Source of the DNA: Brugia malayi
Lineage: Eukaryota > Nematoda > Chromadorea > Rhabditida > Onchocercidae
Assembly (NCBI RefSeq): GCF_000002995.4
Contig: NW_025062477.1
Location: 3,630,649 to 3,694,648 of the forward strand
DNA length: 64,000 nt
Direction of reading: 5' to 3'
A program made the translations under genes and the position numbers. Below are positions 63,909 to 64,000 of this stretch, piece by piece. The notes beneath the pieces were generated by a model. It searched no databases. It was not told the origin of the DNA and saw nothing but the letters and a program-made list of their open reading frames with translations. Position 1 is the stretch's first letter. Every line of letters starts with the position of its first letter.

Positions 63909-64000
63909 GTATATTTATGCAATTTAATTAATTAAAAAAATATATTCTGTGATTGTCACATAAAAGAATTTAGATATTTTGTAGATTTTTGAATAGATAT

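Noticed and set aside
1..64000. tRNA, rRNA, spliced-leader RNA genes and transposase ORFs
   Set aside because: I looked for GTTCRA-type B boxes, cloverleaf arms, long GC-rich rRNA-like blocks and DDE, reverse transcriptase or helicase motifs, and saw none. A covariance-model scan would be needed to exclude small RNAs fully.

Overview
The window looks like a piece of a nematode nuclear chromosome, most likely a clade III spirurid (filarial-type) worm. It is very AT-rich, genes are broken into many short exons, and introns carry T-rich tracts ending in TTTCAG or TTTTAG. Several first ATGs sit a few bases after an acceptor-like AG, as expected for spliced-leader trans-splicing. Proteins match animal families. 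The organism call is inference; no species can be named from the sequence alone. I built exon models by hand from ORFs, splice signals and reading-phase bookkeeping. Unless stated otherwise, every junction keeps frame.

Layout. 1-116 (+): last exon of an I/LWEQ-type protein (talin or HIP1R/Sla2 like). 3772-6700 (-): a canonical Wnt ligand, 338 aa. 9196-12766 (-): a second, strongly divergent Wnt, 301 aa, which stops before the Cys-rich C-terminal domain. 14382-16765 (+): an unrecognised 550-aa disordered protein with an RVxF-type PP1-docking motif. 17839-18494 (-): an unrecognised 122-aa protein with a hydrophobic N-terminus. Four genes on the + strand follow: csn-2 (COP9 signalosome subunit 2, 19070-21669), a TOLLIP homologue without the CUE domain (22440-23753), a UBE2Q-type E2 enzyme (ubc-25 like, 25673-28022) and the CAAX protease STE24/FACE-1 (29415-32416). 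The La autoantigen homologue (32988-35523, -) is convergent with STE24. A repeat-rich gap (35524-40660) contains a roughly 400-bp TTA microsatellite. From 40661 to the right edge runs a very large unrecognised gene, or two adjacent ones, with at least 37 small exons encoding a basic, Ser/Asn/Arg-rich, scaffold-like protein.

The ordinary housekeeping genes are intact and near their usual family lengths. The points most worth a second look are: the side-by-side Wnt pair with a truncated, altered second member; a 57-bp tandem array that has copied the 3' splice site of one exon of the giant gene four times; a possible 24-nt cassette microexon in STE24; unannotated phase-compatible exons upstream of the UBE2Q and TOLLIP genes; and a near-perfect 54-bp palindrome. 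I saw no tRNA, rRNA, CRISPR array, transposase or viral gene.
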